NCBI GenBank assembly: GCA_022508825.1
Contig: JAFLUI010000015.1
Span: 1 to 33,948, forward strand
Direction: 5' to 3'
Source: Oscillospiraceae bacterium
GTDB lineage: Bacteria > Bacillota > Clostridia > Oscillospirales > Ruminococcaceae
Length of the DNA: 33,948 bases
The stretch's first letter is position 1. The number at the start of each line of letters is the position of its first letter. Positions 32,131-33,948 of this stretch are shown here, one piece after another. The notes beneath the pieces were generated by a model. That model did not search any database and was not told where the DNA came from. It saw nothing but the letters and a program-made list of their open reading frames with translations. Position numbers and translations under genes: made by a program.

Positions 32131-32997
32131 TCAGAACAGATTTACGATCATACCGCTCAGTACCCCTATGGCAAAGATGATACCGGTTATGACAAAATTT
32201 TCCCTGATATTCCTGTTTGCACGGAAAAGCACCGCCAGACCCACTCCTGCGCCGGTGCAAAGCCCCGCTAAGGCAGAGCCGAAGGTGATGGCGCCGTCAG
32301 CGTAGAGCTCTGTTATCAGGACGGAAGCGGCGCAGTTGGGTATCATGCCCGCAATACCCGATAAAACAGGCTGTAATATCCCTATACTGCCGAGAAAGCG
32401 GGACACAGCTTCCTCTCCTGCGAAAGCCATTACCGCACCGAGTATCACATTAACTATGAGTATAAACACAAAAATACTGAGGGTATGTCTGAATGAGGAG
32501 TACCATATTCCGTGCTCTCCGCAGCCGCAGCCGCTTTCGGTGCATATCTCCCCGATGTCCTCCTCCGAGCCCAGCTTCAGGGCTTTTATCACGATGTCTA
32601 TGAGGATACCTGCCGCAGCTGCGATGACGACCTTGGCAGCTATGAGCCTCCAGACCGCTCCGATGCTTTCCGGATGGGCAACAAGCACGGGGATGGCTTC
32701 ATCGGAGGTGGAAATGAACACCGCAATAAGAGTCCCCATTGTGATGACTCTTCCCGAGTAGAGATTTGCCGCTGCAACGGAAAATCCGCATTGTGGGACA
32801 CATCCTGCTGCAGCGCCAACAAAGGCTCCGCCTGCGCCGCCCTCCGTTTTTTTCAGGAAATGCACAAGCTTATCTCCTGCCTTGTGCTCGATATACTCCA
32901 TGAACAAAAATGCCGGAAAAAGGAATGGCAGCATTTTTACCGAGTCTATAAGAGCGTCCAGCAGTATATTTACAATATCAGGCAATATATTTGACAT
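32131..32997 (-). CDS. ArsP_2-like putative metal/metalloid permease
   Basis: The 288-residue membrane protein has about eight hydrophobic segments in two related halves, each with a Pro-x-Cys signature: VPQCGFS (about residues 66-72) and IPNCAAS (about 224-230). A central loop carries a Cys cluster (CTESGCGCGEHG, about 151-162) that could bind a soft metal. This matches putative heavy-metal or arsenic permeases of the ArsP_2 family. Export of a thiol-seeking metal or organoarsenical is likely but unproven. ATG 32997 follows AGGA 9 nt upstream. It leads the two-gene operon with the carrier, under the strong promoter at 33030-33058. Confidence 0.83.
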   Translation of the reverse strand: MSNILPDIVNILLDALIDSVKMLPFLFPAFLFMEYIEHKAGDKLVHFLKKTEGGAGGAFVGAAAGCVPQCGFSVAAANLYSGRVITMGTLIAVFISTSDEAIPVLVAHPESIGAVWRLIAAKVVIAAAAGILIDIVIKALKLGSEEDIGEICTESGCGCGEHGIWYSSFRHTLSIFVFILIVNVILGAVMAFAGEEAVSRFLGSIGILQPVLSGIAGMIPNCAASVLITELYADGAITFGSALAGLCTGAGVGLAVLFRANRNIRENFVITGIIFAIGVLSGMIVNLF

Positions 32998-33029
32998 TAT
33001 TCAGGATCCTTACACAGTTTAATTCATTA

Positions 33030-33058
33030 ATTATACCATAACTTCCCTATTTATGCAA
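33030..33058 (-). promoter_or_regulatory. Promoter of the permease-carrier operon
   Basis: On the - strand: TTGCAT (33058-33053), 17-nt spacer, TATAAT (33035-33030), with TGG before the -10. No palindromic operator is obvious in the short leader. Confidence 0.85.
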
Positions 33059-33087
33059 GAGTTTTGAAAGGATTTTTTCATAAAGTA

Positions 33088-33116
33088 TTGCACCGACAGA
33101 GAAAATGTGATATAAT
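33088..33116 (+). promoter_or_regulatory. Promoter of the dCMP deaminase gene
   Basis: TTGCAC (33088-33093), 17-nt spacer, TATAAT (33111-33116). The 16 nt ending at the -10 are identical to those in the GH25 promoter at 3084-3112. Confidence 0.88.
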
Positions 33117-33157
33117 ATTAAATATGTATATATTTTCATACGAAAGGAATGACGGAA

Positions 33158-33655
33158 ATGGAAGCTTATAAAAGAAGAGATAAAATAAATTACTACCTTG
33201 ATATTGCAGAGGCAGTCCTTGAACGGGGCACCTGTCTGCGGAGAAATTTCGGGGCTATCATCGTAAGCAACGACCGCATCGTCTCAACAGGCTATGTGGG
33301 AGCGCCAAGAGGACGCGCCAACTGCGTTGATCTTGGCTACTGCACAAGGGAAAAGCTGAATATCCCCAAGGGACAGCGGTACGAGCTCTGCAGAAGCGTC
33401 CACGCGGAAGCAAACGCCATAATCGCAGCCTCCCGCTCGGATATGCTGGGAGCCACCCTCTATCTTGCCTGCCACGACGCAAAGACGGGGGAGCTTTACG
33501 GCGATGTGGAGCCCTGCTCAATGTGCAAGCGGATGATAATCAATGCGGGTATCTCCACGGTCATCATACGCAACACAAAGGATACATACACCACCATCAA
33601 CGTAGACCGCTGGATAGACAAGGACGATTCCATTGAGGGCACCGATGGGTACTAA
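33158..33655 (+). CDS. dCMP deaminase (ComEB-like)
   Basis: From ATG 33158 the protein has 165 residues and one cytidine/deoxycytidylate deaminase domain. The zinc site is complete: H82-A-E84 (zinc histidine and proton-shuttle glutamate) and C120-S-M-C123. It deaminates dCMP to dUMP, feeding dTMP synthesis. Upstream Cys residues (C26, C56, C62, C78) resemble the second zinc site of many dCMP deaminases. An in-frame ATG at 33149 directly abuts AAAGGA, so the next ATG, 9 nt after that ribosome site, is the better start. Transcribed alone, with its own promoter and a following hairpin. Confidence 0.94.
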   Translation: MEAYKRRDKINYYLDIAEAVLERGTCLRRNFGAIIVSNDRIVSTGYVGAPRGRANCVDLGYCTREKLNIPKGQRYELCRSVHAEANAIIAASRSDMLGATLYLACHDAKTGELYGDVEPCSMCKRMIINAGISTVIIRNTKDTYTTINVDRWIDKDDSIEGTDGY

Positions 33656-33676
33656 AAGAACTTATTTGAATATGCA

Positions 33677-33716
33677 CAAACAGCCTGCCGCATTTCAACC
33701 AGCGACAGGCTGTTTT
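33677..33716 (+). terminator. Terminator of the dCMP deaminase gene
   Basis: AAACAGCCTG (ending at 33687) pairs with CAGGCTGTTTT (33706-33716) around an 18-nt loop, and the T-run is part of the stem base. On the - strand it is followed by TGTGC, so it would end the VOC gene only weakly. Confidence 0.8.
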
Positions 33717-33781
33717 CACATATATGCGGCGGCGCAGATCACACACCTGAACCGCTTTCTTTTGGTATTGAAAACCAGGCT

Positions 33782-33948
33782 TTACCTCTCTGTCTGCTCG
33801 GTCATGATTCCCCAACGTATCCCGAACCTGTCAACAAAAACGACCCGGCAGGAGCTGTATGGAGTGGCTTCCATTTTATATATTGTCTTACTTCCCTCTT
33901 TCATGATCTCATATGCTCTTTGTACTTCTTCTTTTGTATCATACATAA
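33782..33948 (-). CDS. VOC/glyoxalase family (PhnB-like) protein, C-terminal fragment
   Basis: The last 54 residues of a gene that enters from the right edge. They include EVQRAYEIMKEG and the closing VFVDRFGIRWGIM segment, which is typical of PhnB/3-demethylubiquinone-methyltransferase-like VOC proteins, where the D-R-F-G-x-x-W turn ends the second metal-binding module. The N-terminal half, with the other metal ligands, lies outside the window, so the reaction cannot be assigned. The codon read as Met at 33946 is probably internal, since family members usually have about 130-150 residues. Confidence 0.82.
   Translation of the reverse strand, partial: MYDTKEEVQRAYEIMKEGSKTIYKMEATPYSSCRVVFVDRFGIRWGIMTEQTER

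Overview
The window looks like chromosomal DNA from an anaerobic, plant-fibre-degrading Firmicute, most likely a Ruminococcus or close relative in the Oscillospiraceae. That assignment is an inference from gene content: a secreted GH5 cellulase with a Big_2 domain, a membrane-anchored GH44 enzyme, a cytoplasmic sialate O-acetylesterase, many GGDEF proteins, AGGAGG-type ribosome sites and spore-lineage genes. No plasmid, phage, insertion sequence, CRISPR array, rRNA or tRNA was seen. Both ends are chromosomal fragments: the left end is a hairpin-rich non-coding stretch and the right end cuts a VOC-family gene.

Layout. 1-3.1 kb: a SpoIIQ-like M23 protein (+), then a convergent pair, GH25 lysozyme followed by a LacX-type mutarotase (-). 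3.2-7.4 kb: a 1380-residue surface protein with GLUG and MBG/YDG-type repeats. 7.4-8.9 kb: metK behind a SAM-I riboswitch whose P3 loop carries four tandem 23-nt hairpin units. 9-11.4 kb: divergent GH5 cellulase (-) and lipid kinase (+). 11.5-13.3 kb: a D,D-carboxypeptidase and a small membrane protein (-). 13.5-19 kb: a membrane GGDEF-EAL protein (+), a Cys-rich 4Fe-4S protein (+) and a cytoplasmic LacI-like-sensor/GGDEF protein (-). 19.2-23.7 kb: a methionine/one-carbon operon (-) in the order metF, GNAT, metH reactivation domain, metH. 23.8-25.3 kb: sialate O-acetylesterase (-). 25.4-26.5 kb: a cwlJ-gerQ-like spore germination pair (+). 26.6-30.9 kb: a Cache/HAMP/PAS/GGDEF protein and a GH44 enzyme (-). 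31-33 kb: an ArsP_2-like permease followed by an ion-transporter-superfamily carrier (-). 33.1-33.9 kb: dCMP deaminase (+) and the partial VOC gene (-).

How the genes work together. metK makes SAM and is switched by it. The met operon on the other strand regenerates methionine from homocysteine using methyl-THF (MetF), B12-dependent MetH and a separately encoded reactivation domain, but shows no S-box of its own. Three c-di-GMP enzymes sit within about 15 kb. One reads a periplasmic-binding-protein-like ligand in the cytoplasm and two read extracytoplasmic signals, so carbohydrate sensing may feed into surface behaviour. GH5, GH44 and the acetylesterase handle plant or host glycans. SpoIIQ-, CwlJ- and GerQ-like genes indicate that the lineage keeps endospore functions.

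The points most worth following up are the repeat-expanded SAM riboswitch, an interspersed repeat family with several hairpins (11.4 and 19.1 kb, with relatives at 23.7 kb and perhaps at the left end), perfect palindromes just downstream of the predicted promoters of the LacI-GGDEF and GH5 genes, and the membrane-tethered GH44.
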